Shown in pieces: positions 43,247-52,778 of a DNA stretch of 64,000 bases (positions are counted from its first letter, which is position 1; each line of letters opens with the position of its first letter). This DNA is from Pseudooctadecabacter jejudonensis. GTDB lineage: Bacteria; Pseudomonadota; Alphaproteobacteria; Rhodobacterales; Rhodobacteraceae. Under the pieces are notes generated by a model that was not told where the DNA came from, did not search any database, and saw nothing but the letters and a program-made list of their open reading frames with translations. The position numbers and the translations under genes are program-made. The DNA lies in contig NZ_FWFT01000003.1 in assembly GCF_900172275.1 (NCBI RefSeq), positions 434,001 to 498,000 on the forward strand, given 5' to 3'.

Positions 43247-43642
43247 CTAGTCCCGCACGGGAACCTCCACTGGCCCGCCCTTGGCTTGCCAATCCCCGAA
43301 CCCGTCCTTCAGATGCGACGCCTCAAATCCCATGTCCTGCAACACAGCGACCGTCAGCGCCGACCGCCAGCCGGACGCGCAATGAAACACGTACCGTTTG
43401 TCCTGCCCGAACACCTCCTTGAAATAGGGGCTGTCCGGATCGACCCAAAATTCCACCATCCCGCGCGGGGCATGAACGCTGCCGGGAATATGCCCACGCT
43501 GGCGTTCGCGAATATCGCGGATGTCGACGATGACCGTGTCAGGGTCATCCACCCGCGCGATCAGATCCGCCGTTTCGATTTCTTCAATTCGCGCGCGGGC
43601 GGCGGCCACCATCTGGGCCGCGGTCTGTTTCAACTTCTTCAT
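43247..43642 (-). CDS. Rhodanese-like domain protein
   Basis: The 131-residue protein is a single rhodanese domain. It has VIVDIRDIRERQRGHIPGSVHAPRGMVEFW, and the active-site Cys in FHCASGWRSALTV, which matches the CxxGxR loop of sulfurtransferases. It should transfer sulfur to an acceptor thiol or cyanide; the in vivo acceptor is unknown. I use the ATG at 43642; the in-frame extension upstream overlaps the divergent secreted-protein gene. No signal peptide is seen. Confidence 0.9.
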   Translation of the reverse strand: MKKLKQTAAQMVAAARARIEEIETADLIARVDDPDTVIVDIRDIRERQRGHIPGSVHAPRGMVEFWVDPDSPYFKEVFGQDKRYVFHCASGWRSALTVAVLQDMGFEASHLKDGFGDWQAKGGPVEVPVRD

Positions 43643-43714
43643 GGCGGCAACGATGCGCCTATGGCCCCACGCGGTCAAGATTGCGCATCTGGCCGTTCCG
43701 GCTATGGTGCGCCG

Positions 43715-44347
43715 ATGATCCGTTTGTTGCCTCTTTTCGCGCTTTTGCCCCACGCGGCCCACGCCGACTGGGCCCCGCGCCCCGCGATGTTTGACTATTC
43801 CTCAGCCTTCGCCGTCTGCACTGCGCAGCCGGACGCCCGCGATCTGGCCACGGCCTGCGCCGACACGCTTGAGGCGGCCTACATCCTCAAACGCGCCGTG
43901 GCCCAAGCCGCCTTTGTCTGCGCAGACACCCCCCTGTCCGGCTGTCCCGTCCCGCTTGAGGACGAGGGCCTGCCCGCCATCGCCGCCCGCATCGCAGGCG
44001 ATATCGGCTGCGACAGCACCCCGATTGAGACCCTGCCCACAGATACAGCCCTGCCCCGCGATCACTGCGTGGCCTTGACCGCTGACATTATGTTCGACGA
44101 AGGTGTCGTTCCGCTGTTCACCGACCTCAGCTGTGATGGCCTGCCCAGCGAATGCGATGATCTGGCCGACATTCACGCAGCCCTTTGGGTGCAAGCCGTC
44201 GATGCCCTGACCCACGATGACCCCACCATCACTGACCTTCAGGCCCGTAACCTGAACACCTGCACCACCCAAGACGACGCCCGCGCCTGCATCGCAGCCC
44301 GCGCCGCCGAACTCTGGGTCGATCTGGTCGGCCAAGACCCTCTCTAG
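43715..44347 (+). CDS. Secreted hypothetical protein, cysteine-rich
   Basis: The 210-residue protein starts at the ATG at 43715 with a short signal peptide (MIRLLPLFALLPHAAHA). The mature part has about a dozen cysteines, which suggests disulfides in the periplasm, and the segment DARACIAARAAELWVDLVG close to its end. I do not recognise a domain. The start codon lies 73 bases from the divergent rhodanese start, and the histidine phosphatase gene follows after 56 bases. Composition and codon use match the neighbourhood. Confidence 0.7.
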   Translation: MIRLLPLFALLPHAAHADWAPRPAMFDYSSAFAVCTAQPDARDLATACADTLEAAYILKRAVAQAAFVCADTPLSGCPVPLEDEGLPAIAARIAGDIGCDSTPIETLPTDTALPRDHCVALTADIMFDEGVVPLFTDLSCDGLPSECDDLADIHAALWVQAVDALTHDDPTITDLQARNLNTCTTQDDARACIAARAAELWVDLVGQDPL

Positions 44348-44403
44348 CCAGCGCCGCAAACCCGTGGCACAACGCCCCCTCAACAGACGACAAGAGGTGG
44401 CAC

Positions 44404-45051
44404 ATGGGTGAGTTGTTTTTGGTCCGGCACGGGCAGGCCAATTCCGGTGCCACGTCCGAGGAAGAATACGACCGCCTGTCAGACCTCGGCCATGCGCAAG
44501 CGAAACTTTTGGGCCAATGGATGCAGGCCCATGAACGCCCCTTCGATCAGGTCCTGTCGGGCACCATGCGCCGCCACCGTGAAACCGCGCAAGGCATGGG
44601 CTACACCCCTGACGCCCACGATGCGCGCCTCAATGAAATGGAATACTTCGCCCTGGCCCGCGATATGGCTGCCGTGCACGGGCTAACGCCGCCGCAAACC
44701 TCCGATGATTTCTTCACCCATATGCCCCAAACGCTGACCGCATGGGAACAGGCCACCATCAACGGCGCCGAACCCTTCGCCACGTTCGAATCCCGGATCT
44801 GGGCCGCCCTGGCCGAGGCGACCAAGCCCGGAAAACGCGTCCTTTGCGTCACATCAGGTGGGGTGATCGCGATGGTGATGCGCGGGGCCTTAGGCCTGAA
44901 CACAACGCAGATGGCGCACGTTTTGCTGCCGGTCTTCAACTCGTCCCTGCACAAATTCCGCATTCGCGATCAGGGCACGTTTCTGACGGCATTTAATGCA
45001 ATCCCGCATCTGGATGCCCCCGATCTGGCCGACCACAGGACCCATTTCTAG
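44404..45051 (+). CDS. Histidine phosphatase (phosphoglycerate-mutase-like) family protein
   Basis: The 215-residue protein has the nucleophile motif LVRHGQANSG at residues 6-15, SDLGHAQAKLLGQWM, and LSGTMRRHRETAQGM, all typical of the histidine phosphatase superfamily. The second catalytic His, normally in a (V/T)SHGG segment, is replaced: the sequence reads CVTSGGVIAMV. This could mean altered activity or loss of phosphatase function, although the nucleophile His remains. The likely substrate class is phosphomonoesters. A GAGG ribosome site lies just before the ATG. Confidence 0.88.
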   Translation: MGELFLVRHGQANSGATSEEEYDRLSDLGHAQAKLLGQWMQAHERPFDQVLSGTMRRHRETAQGMGYTPDAHDARLNEMEYFALARDMAAVHGLTPPQTSDDFFTHMPQTLTAWEQATINGAEPFATFESRIWAALAEATKPGKRVLCVTSGGVIAMVMRGALGLNTTQMAHVLLPVFNSSLHKFRIRDQGTFLTAFNAIPHLDAPDLADHRTHF

Positions 45052-45110
45052 GCGGACACGCCGGAGGCGCACGACCAAGGCCCGTGGGCTACGATAGACG
45101 GGATCGGGTG

Positions 45111-45626
45111 TCATATATCCTGCCCCCGACCGATCAGATCCTCAAACAGCTCTTGATAGATTTGCGCAGAATCGCCTTGGCCAAACACATTGGCCCCACC
45201 GGAATAAAGCGTCCCATAGGTGCGCGCCAAATTCACCGTCTGCGCCAGACCCGATATAAACTGCTCACGCTCCAACGCGGCAAGCGGATGGATGAACACA
45301 CCCCAAACGCGCCCCTGCGCCACCGCATACCGCGCGTCCAACGCCGTGTCGAAATTGGCCTGCATCATGCGGTTCATTTCCTCAGGCGTCACATCCTCCA
45401 CCGCCGCAATGGGCACCATTGCCCGCATCCGGTCCGCGCCGGGGGCAAAAACGACCAACACGGGGATGTCTTCCAACGTCAGCTCAATCCCCGCTGGCGT
45501 GGGCTGCGCGCTGGGGTCCAGATCTACAATAATCGAAATCAGACGGTCCGCCGTCATCGCCTCCTCTTGGGCGAAGACCGGCGTCGCCCCCATCAGGGCA
45601 ATGCTAAGGAGAAGGGATCGGAACAT
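45111..45626 (-). CDS. Secreted YbjN-domain protein
   Basis: The 171-residue protein has a Sec signal peptide (MFRSLLLSIALMGATPVFA, cleavage before QEEA). The mature part resembles the YbjN/type-III-chaperone-like domain: MTADRLISIIVDLDPSAQP, then MVPIAAVEDVTPEEMNRMMQANFDTALDARYAVAQGRVWGVFIHPLAALEREQFISGLAQTVNLARTYG. Cytoplasmic YbjN relatives affect motility and stress responses; the secreted form has no assigned role. I use the ATG at 45626, behind a GGAG ribosome site. It is 52 bases downstream of cmk on the same strand. Confidence 0.75.
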   Translation of the reverse strand: MFRSLLLSIALMGATPVFAQEEAMTADRLISIIVDLDPSAQPTPAGIELTLEDIPVLVVFAPGADRMRAMVPIAAVEDVTPEEMNRMMQANFDTALDARYAVAQGRVWGVFIHPLAALEREQFISGLAQTVNLARTYGTLYSGGANVFGQGDSAQIYQELFEDLIGRGQDI

Positions 45627-45678
45627 AACGCGGCACCTTTCGCTGGGGTACACCGACCCTAGCGAAGCGCGCGTTCAC

Positions 45679-46296
45679 CTACAAACCACCGCTTCGTGAG
45701 GATTCGATCGCTTTTATTGCAGCCGCAACCGCATCATCGATCGACATCTCAGACGTATCCAGCAGCACCGCATCGCCTGCGGCCACCATCGGCGCCTCCG
45801 TCCGGCCCGCATCCCGCGCATCGCGCGCTTTGACGTCGGCCAACACCTGATCAAACGTATCCGCCTGCCCGCGCGCCTGCAGTTCCTTGAACCGCCGTTC
45901 CGCCCGTGTCTCAGCACTGGCGGTCACAAACAACTTGGCGTCCGCGTCGGGGCAAATCACCGTGCCAATGTCGCGCCCGTCCAGCACAGCCCCCCCATCG
46001 CGGGCGGCAAAACTGCGCTGAAACGCCACCAAAGCGCCCCGCACCTCACCAATCACTGCGACCTTGCTGGCCATCTGTGCCACGGCAGAGGTGCGCAAAT
46101 CATCCGCCTCAAGATCGCGCGGCGTCAACGTGCGCGCGGCCTGCAACGGGTCCATCCCATGGATCACCTTGGCGCCCACCGCACGGTACAAAAGCCCCGT
46201 ATCCAAATGCGCGAACCCGAAATGCGACGCCACCGCCTTTGAAATCGTGCCCTTGCCCGCGGCCGCAGGCCCGTCGATTGCCACTGTAAAGCTCAC
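45679..46296 (-). CDS. cmk: Cytidylate kinase
   Basis: The 205-residue enzyme phosphorylates CMP and dCMP with ATP. It has the P-loop [12 protein letters not shown], then [35 protein letters not shown] and the late segment [11 protein letters not shown]. The start is a GTG at 46296 behind AGGAG, overlapping the stop of the small membrane protein gene (GTGA). Cmk normally lies between aroA and rpsA; here a membrane protein separates it from aroA and 6 kb separates it from rpsA. Confidence 0.96.
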   Translation of the reverse strand: MSFTVAIDGPAAAGKGTISKAVASHFGFAHLDTGLLYRAVGAKVIHGMDPLQAARTLTPRDLEADDLRTSAVAQMASKVAVIGEVRGALVAFQRSFAARDGGAVLDGRDIGTVICPDADAKLFVTASAETRAERRFKELQARGQADTFDQVLADVKARDARDAGRTEAPMVAAGDAVLLDTSEMSIDDAVAAAIKAIESSRSGGL

Positions 46297-46769
46297 GCGG
46301 TTCTCCTCAGATGCACAATCAAAACCAACAAACACAGATAAAGCGCCGAAAATTTCGCCATGGTCAGATGATGCGCGGCGTCCACCAGACGCGCGTCCAA
46401 TAGGCTTTGGCTGACAAAACGGTAGATGGCCGCGTTCTCACTCAGGTCAACCGCCGCATAAACCACCGCCAGAAACGCCACAGCCCAACGCATCCATCCC
46501 CCGCGCCAACCCATGGCAATCACCCACGCCGCAAGCGACGCAATGAAAACACGGTCCCACGTCATCAGAACCGCACCGTAGGTCTGGCGCGCCTCATCGC
46601 TCAGCATCATGACGAAGGGCGTGATTGAGGCCACATCATAGCCCCGCAAATGAAAATCCGGCGGCCACAGCCCGCCCGCCCCGGGCAAAACGGTGAAATA
46701 CAGCATCGCGCCCATGACAAGATAGGTGGTCAAGGCCACCATACCCGCCACACGGCGCAGCCACACCAT
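46293..46769 (-). CDS. Four-helix inner-membrane protein between aroA and cmk
   Basis: The 158-residue protein has about four transmembrane helices (residues 9-30, 67-88, 92-110 and 137-154). The N-terminal loop after helix 1 holds [17 protein letters not shown], and [12 protein letters not shown] follows helix 3. I do not know a named family. Its start shares one base with the aroA stop and its stop overlaps the cmk start (GTGA), so the three genes form one tightly packed operon. A metabolic link is not evident. Confidence 0.75.
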   Translation of the reverse strand: MVWLRRVAGMVALTTYLVMGAMLYFTVLPGAGGLWPPDFHLRGYDVASITPFVMMLSDEARQTYGAVLMTWDRVFIASLAAWVIAMGWRGGWMRWAVAFLAVVYAAVDLSENAAIYRFVSQSLLDARLVDAAHHLTMAKFSALYLCLLVLIVHLRRTA

Positions 46770-48121
46770 CAGCGGTTCGCCCGCAAGATGGCCGCCCCAA
46801 GCCCTGTCATCAAAGGCTCAAAAATCGGGAAAGACGTAGTAATCGGCCCGCCGTCATCCACCGTCATCGGGGCCTCGGTCGCAAGGCCCATCACCATAAA
46901 CGACATGGCAATCCGGTGGTCCAGACGGCTCTCGACAGTGACCCCGCCCGGAACATGGCCAAAGCCGCGCCCCGTAACAATCCACCAATCCTCGCCCTCA
47001 TCGACCTCAACACCGGCAGCCCGCAGCCCCTGAGCCATGGCATCAATACGGTCGCTCTCCTTCACACGCAGCTCTTTGACCCCGCGCATCACCGTCTGCC
47101 CTTCGGCAAAGGCCGCGACCACCGACAGCACAGGATATTCGTCAATCATCGACGCCGCGCGGGCGGGCGGAACCTCAATCCCCTTCATGTCAGGGGAATA
47201 CCGCGCGCGCAGATCTGCGACAGGCTCGCCCCCCTCCTCGCGCATGTTCTCAAACGTCAGATCCGCGCCCATCTCCTGCAGGGTGTAAAACAACCCAGCC
47301 CGTGTGGGATTCAGCCCGATATTGGGCACCAAAACGTCTGACCCTTCGGACAAAAGCGCCGCACAAACCGGAAAGGCCGCCGAAGACGGATCACGCGGCA
47401 CCGCAATGGTCTGCGGCTGCAACTCAGGCTGGCCGGTCAGGGTAATAACACGCCCCTCATCGGTTTCCTCAACCGTCAATTCAGCACCGAAACCAACAAG
47501 CATCCGCTCCGTGTGGTCCCGCGTGGCCTCTTGTTCAATCACAACCGTCTGTCCGGGCGCATTCAGCCCCGCCAAAAGCACCGCAGATTTCACCTGCGCA
47601 GACGGCACGGGCACGACATAACGGACAGGCACCGGCGCCGCCGCACCCACCAAGGTCATGGGCAACCGCCCGCCCGTGCGGCCGACACTCTGCGTGCCAA
47701 ACAAGGCCAGTGGGTCCGTCACACGCCCCATCGGGCGGCTGTTCAACGATGCATCGCCCGTGAACGTCACAGTCATATCGCTTGTCGCCACAGCCCCCAT
47801 AATCAGGCGCACACCGGTGCCCGAATTGCCGCAATCAATCACCTGATCGGGCTCGGAAAACCCACCAACACCGACACCATGGACCGACCACTCACCGCCG
47901 CCATGGTTGATCACCTCGGCCCCAAAGGCCTCCATCGCGCGACCCGTATCCAAAACATCGTCGCCCTCCAGCAATCCCGAAATCCGCGTCTCACCGACAG
48001 CCATCGCGCCAAGGATCAAAGACCGATGTGAAATAGACTTATCCCCAGGCACCAGCGCCTCGCCCTTCAAAGGGCCTCCCTTGCGGGATGTCATGGGAAT
48101 TGGGTCACCGTGGCTGGACAT
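46769..48121 (-). CDS. aroA: 3-phosphoshikimate 1-carboxyvinyltransferase (EPSP synthase, class II)
   Basis: The 450-residue enzyme makes EPSP in the shikimate pathway. [41 protein letters not shown] and [14 protein letters not shown] are typical, and [21 protein letters not shown] and [14 protein letters not shown] follow the CP4-type class II sequence closely. In the PEP-site loop the position of CP4 Ala100 is Gly (NSGTG), as in glyphosate-sensitive class I enzymes. It is the first gene of an aroA-membrane protein-cmk operon. Confidence 0.96.
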   Translation of the reverse strand: MSSHGDPIPMTSRKGGPLKGEALVPGDKSISHRSLILGAMAVGETRISGLLEGDDVLDTGRAMEAFGAEVINHGGGEWSVHGVGVGGFSEPDQVIDCGNSGTGVRLIMGAVATSDMTVTFTGDASLNSRPMGRVTDPLALFGTQSVGRTGGRLPMTLVGAAAPVPVRYVVPVPSAQVKSAVLLAGLNAPGQTVVIEQEATRDHTERMLVGFGAELTVEETDEGRVITLTGQPELQPQTIAVPRDPSSAAFPVCAALLSEGSDVLVPNIGLNPTRAGLFYTLQEMGADLTFENMREEGGEPVADLRARYSPDMKGIEVPPARAASMIDEYPVLSVVAAFAEGQTVMRGVKELRVKESDRIDAMAQGLRAAGVEVDEGEDWWIVTGRGFGHVPGGVTVESRLDHRIAMSFMVMGLATEAPMTVDDGGPITTSFPIFEPLMTGLGAAILRANR

Positions 48122-48217
48122 AGGGCGTATCCTTTTATCGTCTGCCGCCTGATACGCCGCAGCAGCTCAAAGGTCCACGCCCCCCCCGTTTCTTTGGGTC
48201 AAAAATACCTATCCCAA

Positions 48218-48245
48218 GGGTCTAAAATTCCGGAATTTTAGACCC
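48218..48245. repeat. Perfect 28-bp palindrome between trmB and aroA
   Basis: Arms of 14 bp (GGGTCTAAAATTCC and its reverse complement) meet without a loop. It lies just past the trmB stop and about 97 bases upstream of aroA. It could end trmB transcription as a hairpin, though no T-run follows, or be an extragenic palindromic element. Confidence 0.75.
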
Positions 48246-48252
48246 GCCCGCC

Positions 48253-48954
48253 TCAAATCTTGCGAAACGTCAGATAATGCGGCGTCCGGCCTTCGCGCAG
48301 CGCCTTTTGTTCGTAACGGGTCGACATCCAATCCCCCCACGGGGTGCGCCAATCCTCCGCACGCTCTGCCAACCACTCAAACCCCTGGCGCGGAACCTCT
48401 TCGAGGGTCTGACGCACATAGTCGGGAATGTCTGTGGCGACCCGAAATTCAGCGCCCGGCTTGAGCACCCGCATCAGCGGCTCCAGATGTTCCGCCGTCA
48501 CAAACCGCCTGCGATGGTGACGCGCCTTGGGCCACGGATCAGGATACAACAAAAACGCTTTTGAGATCGAGGCATCGGGCAACACATCAAACATATCGCG
48601 CACATCGCCGGGATGGATCGCCAGATTCTCGACCCCCGCCTGCCGGACCTTGCCCAGCAGCATGGCCACCCCATTGATGTAGGGTTCACACCCAATGATA
48701 CCCACGCCCGGGTTCCGTGCCGCCTGGTGCACCAGATGCTCACCCCCGCCAAACCCGATCTCAAGCCAGACATCCTTGCCACCAAACAGCGCCGCCAAAT
48801 CCAAAGGCGTCCGCTCCGGGTTGTCCTCCCAGGACACGGGCCCAGGCGACAACGCCTCTAAATCCTCCGCCAGATATCCCTCTTGGGATTTCTTCAGGTG
48901 CTTGCCCTTCAGGCGGCCATAAAAATTGCGGTGGGGTCGGGTGGGATGTGTCAT
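48253..48954 (-). CDS. trmB: tRNA (guanine-N7-)-methyltransferase
   Basis: The 233-residue SAM-dependent enzyme methylates G46 of tRNA. The SAM motif is VWLEIGFGGGEHLVHQA, followed by GIIGCEPYINGV, and the tRNA-binding FLLYPDPWPKARHHRRRFV is diagnostic; the C-terminus contains TRYEQKALREGR. Length fits the family. It lies 102 bases downstream of metK on the same strand, separated by paired hairpins, and is followed by the 28-bp palindrome. Confidence 0.96.
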   Translation of the reverse strand: MTHPTRPHRNFYGRLKGKHLKKSQEGYLAEDLEALSPGPVSWEDNPERTPLDLAALFGGKDVWLEIGFGGGEHLVHQAARNPGVGIIGCEPYINGVAMLLGKVRQAGVENLAIHPGDVRDMFDVLPDASISKAFLLYPDPWPKARHHRRRFVTAEHLEPLMRVLKPGAEFRVATDIPDYVRQTLEEVPRQGFEWLAERAEDWRTPWGDWMSTRYEQKALREGRTPHYLTFRKI

Positions 48955-49015
48955 GGCGTCCCCTTACCCGCTGGGTCGCCGCATCTCAAGTCCGCGCAAA
49001 GCGGGCAGCAGGTCA

Positions 49016-49070
49016 GTCCGGTGCGTCAGCACCGGACCCCCCTCTTCGTAAAAGTCTTAGACAGACTTTT
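49016..49070 (-). terminator. Two hairpins at the 3' end of metK
   Basis: Read on the minus strand, AAAAGTCT/AGACTTTT (49050-49070, 5-nt loop) overlaps the last metK codons and ends in a TTTT. A second hairpin GTCCGGTGC/GCACCGGAC (49016-49037, 4-nt loop) follows. They probably end metK transcription or protect its message. Confidence 0.6.
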
Positions 49071-50235
49071 TCAATGCCTCGACAAGGTCCGTGCGTTCCC
49101 ACGAAAACCCGCCATCCGCCTCAGGCGCACGGCCAAAATGGCCATAGGCGGCCGTGCGCTGATAGATCGGCTTGTTCATGCCCAGCGCCGTGCGGATCCC
49201 GCGCGGTGTCAAATCCATCACCTGTGGAATCGCGGCCTCAATGGCGGAGGCCTCGACCTCACCGGTGCCATGCGTATCGACATAAATCGACAAAGGTGCG
49301 GCCACACCAATCGCATAGCTCAACTGCACGGTGCATTTGTCGGCCATGCCCGCCGCAACAATGTTTTTGGCCAGATAGCGTGATGCATAGGCCGCCGAGC
49401 GGTCCACCTTGGTCGGGTCTTTGCCCGAAAACGCACCGCCGCCATGGGGCGCAGCCCCCCCATAGGTGTCCACGATAATCTTGCGCCCCGTGAGCCCCGC
49501 GTCCCCGTCAGGGCCACCAATCACAAACTTTCCGGTCGGGTTCACGTGCCAAGCGGTGGCGTCGGAAATCCAACCCTCTGGCAACACCTCGCGAATGTAA
49601 GGCTCCACCACAGCGCGCACATCGGCACTGGTCATCGCCTCATCCATATGCTGTGTCGACAGCACGATCGACGACACGCCCACAGGCTTGCCGCCCTCAT
49701 AGACCACCGACAACTGCGATTTCGCATCAGGGCCCAACGTGGGCTCGGTCCCGTCTTTGCGGACCTCAGCCAAGCGGCGCAAAATCGCGTGGCTGAACTG
49801 GATCGGGGCTGGCATCAGCGCCTCGGTCTCGTTCGTCGCATAGCCGAACATGATCCCTTGGTCGCCCGCGCCTTCATCGCCGCGCTCTCCGGTTACGCCT
49901 TGGGCGATATGGGCCGATTGTTCGTGCAACAGGTTCGTGACCTCGACCGTTTCCCAATGGAACTTGTCCTGCTCGTATCCGATGTCGCGGATGCACTCGC
50001 GCGCGATCTGATCCACATTGCCCATGTATTCGGCCAGCTTGTCCTGATCGGTCAGGCCGACCTCGCCACCGATCACCACGCGGTTCGTGGTCGCAAAGGT
50101 TTCGCACGCCACACGGGCCATTGGATCTTCGGCCAGAAAGGCATCCAATATCGCGTCTGAGATCCGGTCGCAGACCTTATCAGGGTGCCCCTCAGACACA
50201 GATTCCGAGGTGAAAGTATAGTTTTGACGTGCCAT
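49057..50235 (-). CDS. metK: S-adenosylmethionine synthase
   Basis: The 392-residue enzyme makes SAM from methionine and ATP. It has the N-terminal [23 protein letters not shown], the hexapeptide-like GDQGIMFGY, and [25 protein letters not shown] with the phosphate-site Lys and Asp. Length is normal. A SAM/SAH riboswitch lies in its leader four bases before the ATG (50235) and contains the ribosome-binding site, so translation should fall when SAM or SAH is high. It lies between lnt and trmB. Confidence 0.97.
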   Translation of the reverse strand: MARQNYTFTSESVSEGHPDKVCDRISDAILDAFLAEDPMARVACETFATTNRVVIGGEVGLTDQDKLAEYMGNVDQIARECIRDIGYEQDKFHWETVEVTNLLHEQSAHIAQGVTGERGDEGAGDQGIMFGYATNETEALMPAPIQFSHAILRRLAEVRKDGTEPTLGPDAKSQLSVVYEGGKPVGVSSIVLSTQHMDEAMTSADVRAVVEPYIREVLPEGWISDATAWHVNPTGKFVIGGPDGDAGLTGRKIIVDTYGGAAPHGGGAFSGKDPTKVDRSAAYASRYLAKNIVAAGMADKCTVQLSYAIGVAAPLSIYVDTHGTGEVEASAIEAAIPQVMDLTPRGIRTALGMNKPIYQRTAAYGHFGRAPEADGGFSWERTDLVEALKKSV

Positions 50236-50239
50236 GAAA

Positions 50240-50286
50240 TGCTCCGTTAGGTTTGCCGATCCACGTCAGGAAGCCGTTGTGGTCGG
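50240..50286 (-). promoter_or_regulatory. SAM/SAH riboswitch in the metK leader
   Basis: Read on the minus strand, the leader has CCGACCAC and GTGGATCGG as the closing stem (one mismatch), the conserved loop AACGGCTTCCTGACGTG, and the 3' element GGAGCA just before the metK start. GGCTTCC can pair with GGAGC, which is the ribosome-binding site, in the known pseudoknot. These match the SAM/SAH riboswitch class of Rhodobacterales, found upstream of metK. Confidence 0.9.
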
Positions 50287-50303
50287 AATGAGATAGCCCG
50301 CCC

Positions 50304-51830
50304 CTACGCCCGAGGGGCGGGGCCGTCAACGTCAAAGCGCCGCCGCCGCGCCAGCCCAATCCCAAGTGTGGCAAGCAGGGCAACAGTCAACGGCCAGTCC
50401 CCCATCCGTGCATACAGCGTCGGCGGCAGCGTGGCAGGCACAGCCGCATCCACAAAACCCGCCTCATTCAATGGCAGCTGCGCCTTGATGCGCCCGCGTG
50501 CGTCGATCACGGCGGAAATACCCGTATTGGCCGACCGGATCACCGGAAGCCCCTGTTCAATCGCCCGCGCCTGCGCTTGCACCAGATGCTGGCGTGGGCC
50601 AGCGCCTGGGCCAAACCATGCGTCATTGGTGATGATCACCACCACATCAGGCCGCGGCCCGTCCACAGCGATCTCTTCGGGAAAGATCCCTTCATAGCAG
50701 ATCAGCACGCGTGCGCGGCCCAACCCGTCGATGTCCATCAACCCGGACCCCGTCCCAGGGCTGAACCCCGCGACCTGATCCACCAAAACACCAAGCCCCA
50801 AGGGGCGCAGCAGAGCAGCAAACGGAATGTATTCGCCAAAGGGCACCAGATGCACCTTGTCGTAGATGTCGGCCACCTCTGCCCCGTCCAGCACCACGGC
50901 CGCGTTGTAGAACGCCCCGTTTTGTTGGCGATTGATCCCCGCAAGCACAGGCGCACCACGGGCCGCGCGGGCCATGTCCTCAAACAGGGGACCCGCATAT
51001 TGCAACAAAGTGGGCACGGATGTTTCCGGCCAGACGACCACGTCCGCCGCCTCCCCCGCCTCCGTCAACGACAGCGCGCGGTCGTAAAACACGCCCATCC
51101 AGTCGCGGTCCCATTTCAGATGTTGCGCCGCATTGGGCTGGATCACGCGCACCACCGTGTCTGTGGGCGCAGGCGCGCCCGGCGTGATGGCCTGCAGGCC
51201 CACAGTCGCAAAATACACCGCAACAAGACTTGGCCAAATCAACGTCCAGCCGCGATGCAACGCCAGCGCCGTGACCCCCGCCAGCCCCAGCGTCAGCACC
51301 GTCAATCCATAGGGTCCGACCCACGCCAGCCAGACATCAAACACCCCACCCACCAAGGCATAGGCGGGCAATCCCCAGGGAAACCCTGTGAAAATGTGGC
51401 CACGTAACAGCTCAACTGCGCCAAGGCTCAGGGCAAACCACAAAATCCCCGTGGCCCGCCCCCTAGACAGGCCGCGGACTGCCCATCCTGCCAATCCCCA
51501 AAACAACGCCAAACCGCCCGCCAGAAGGATCAACGCAAAGGGCGCCATCCAGCCGTGACGGGCAACGTCGACCAAAAAGGGCTCGATGATCCAGCGCAGA
51601 GTCACGGCGAAATAGCCCACCCCCAACAGCCAGCCATGCAGGGCCGCCGCACGTGGGGCCAAAGGTAAGATCAGACAGGCAAGGGTGAAGCCCACCAAAA
51701 CCGGCCATGCGCCGAGGCCCGGTTCATGGGCCAAAGCAACCACGGCCCCCAACCCAAGCGACACGACCCAACGCAGCACCCGTGGGGTCGCGGCCAGCCG
51801 TTGCTCCAGATGCGAGGGGTGCAGGGCCAA
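50304..51830 (-). CDS. lnt: Apolipoprotein N-acyltransferase
   Basis: The protein of about 500 residues adds the third acyl chain to lipoproteins in the inner membrane. About six N-terminal transmembrane helices precede a nitrilase-fold domain with catalytic Glu (VPFGEYIPFA), Lys region (RGAPVLAGINRQQ, KVHLVPFGEY) and Cys (VLICYEGIFPEE). The start is unclear: no ATG lies after the corC stop at 51838. A TTG at 51830 is used here; a CTG at 51797 behind GGAG is a good alternative. A GC-rich hairpin overlaps the stop (50297-50321). Confidence 0.93.
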   Translation of the reverse strand: MALHPSHLEQRLAATPRVLRWVVSLGLGAVVALAHEPGLGAWPVLVGFTLACLILPLAPRAAALHGWLLGVGYFAVTLRWIIEPFLVDVARHGWMAPFALILLAGGLALFWGLAGWAVRGLSRGRATGILWFALSLGAVELLRGHIFTGFPWGLPAYALVGGVFDVWLAWVGPYGLTVLTLGLAGVTALALHRGWTLIWPSLVAVYFATVGLQAITPGAPAPTDTVVRVIQPNAAQHLKWDRDWMGVFYDRALSLTEAGEAADVVVWPETSVPTLLQYAGPLFEDMARAARGAPVLAGINRQQNGAFYNAAVVLDGAEVADIYDKVHLVPFGEYIPFAALLRPLGLGVLVDQVAGFSPGTGSGLMDIDGLGRARVLICYEGIFPEEIAVDGPRPDVVVIITNDAWFGPGAGPRQHLVQAQARAIEQGLPVIRSANTGISAVIDARGRIKAQLPLNEAGFVDAAVPATLPPTLYARMGDWPLTVALLATLGIGLARRRRFDVDGPAPRA

Positions 51831-51837
51831 ACCGCGC

Positions 51838-52734
51838 CTAGCCCGCGGCCTTGCCCGCAATGCGCACGCGCAACCGTTTGATGCGGCGCGGATCGGCCTC
51901 CAGCACCTCAAACTCGGGGCCTTCGGGATGCAAAATCATCTCACCGCGGGCGGGAACATGACCGGCCAGCATGAAGACCAGACCACCAAGACTGTCGATT
52001 TCTTCCTCGTCAATCTCTTCATGTTCGGTCAGGGGCATGCCGATTTCGGCCTCAAAATCATCTAGCGGTGTGCGGGCTTCGGCCAAATAGACGCCGGGCT
52101 TTTCTTCGGTGAACAACTCCGCCTCATCAGCGTCATGTTCGTCCTCAATCTCTCCGACGACCTGTTCCAACAAATCCTCAATGGTCAACAACCCGTCCGT
52201 GCCACCATATTCGTCAATAACAAGGGCCATATGGATCCGGTCCGTTTGCATCTTTTGCAACAGCACGCCCAAAGGCATCGACGGAGGCACAAACAACAGC
52301 TCCCGCGCAAGTCCGCGCGGATCAAACGTCTTGGAATTGCCATTGAACCCGTGGGTCAACGCAAAATCCTTCAGGTTCACAAAACCGATGGGCGTATCCA
52401 ATGTCCCGTCAAAGACCGGCAGGCGCGTCAGCCCGCTGTCGCGGAACACCTGCACCAGATCATCGCGGCTGATGGTCACGGGGACGGCGGTGATCTCGGC
52501 CTTGGGGATCATGACATCCTCAACCCGTTTGCGGCGCAGGTTCATCATCCCGCGCGCTTCACCTGCAGGCACATATCCTGCCAAGGCTGCATTTTGATCA
52601 GTGGTGTCTGTCGGGCTCAGCGCCTCAACGATGCGGCCGAAAAAGCCGCGCTCACTCGTGTTTGGGGGGGCCTCCGCCTGCGCGCTTCGCGCAGCGCTAG
52701 AAGATCCGTCAGTACTGTCGCCCATCGTCTCCAT
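51838..52734 (-). CDS. CBS-domain/CorC_HlyC hemolysin-family protein
   Basis: The 298-residue cytoplasmic protein has two CBS domains (RKRVEDVMIPKAEITAVPV; MALVIDEYGGTDGLLTIEDLLEQVVGEIEDEHD) and a C-terminal CorC_HlyC transporter-associated domain (LDDFEAEIGMPLTEHEEIDEEEIDSLGGLVFMLAGHVPARGE). It corresponds to CorC/YbeX, tied to magnesium or cobalt homeostasis and, in E. coli, to ribosome metabolism with YbeY. It lies 44 bases after ybeY on the minus strand, and its stop is 8 bases before the lnt start used here. Confidence 0.94.
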   Translation of the reverse strand: METMGDSTDGSSSAARSAQAEAPPNTSERGFFGRIVEALSPTDTTDQNAALAGYVPAGEARGMMNLRRKRVEDVMIPKAEITAVPVTISRDDLVQVFRDSGLTRLPVFDGTLDTPIGFVNLKDFALTHGFNGNSKTFDPRGLARELLFVPPSMPLGVLLQKMQTDRIHMALVIDEYGGTDGLLTIEDLLEQVVGEIEDEHDADEAELFTEEKPGVYLAEARTPLDDFEAEIGMPLTEHEEIDEEEIDSLGGLVFMLAGHVPARGEMILHPEGPEFEVLEADPRRIKRLRVRIAGKAAG

Positions 52735-52778
52735 TCCAAAAAGGGCCGCGCAACACGCACACCCGGGGGTTCCTTGCC

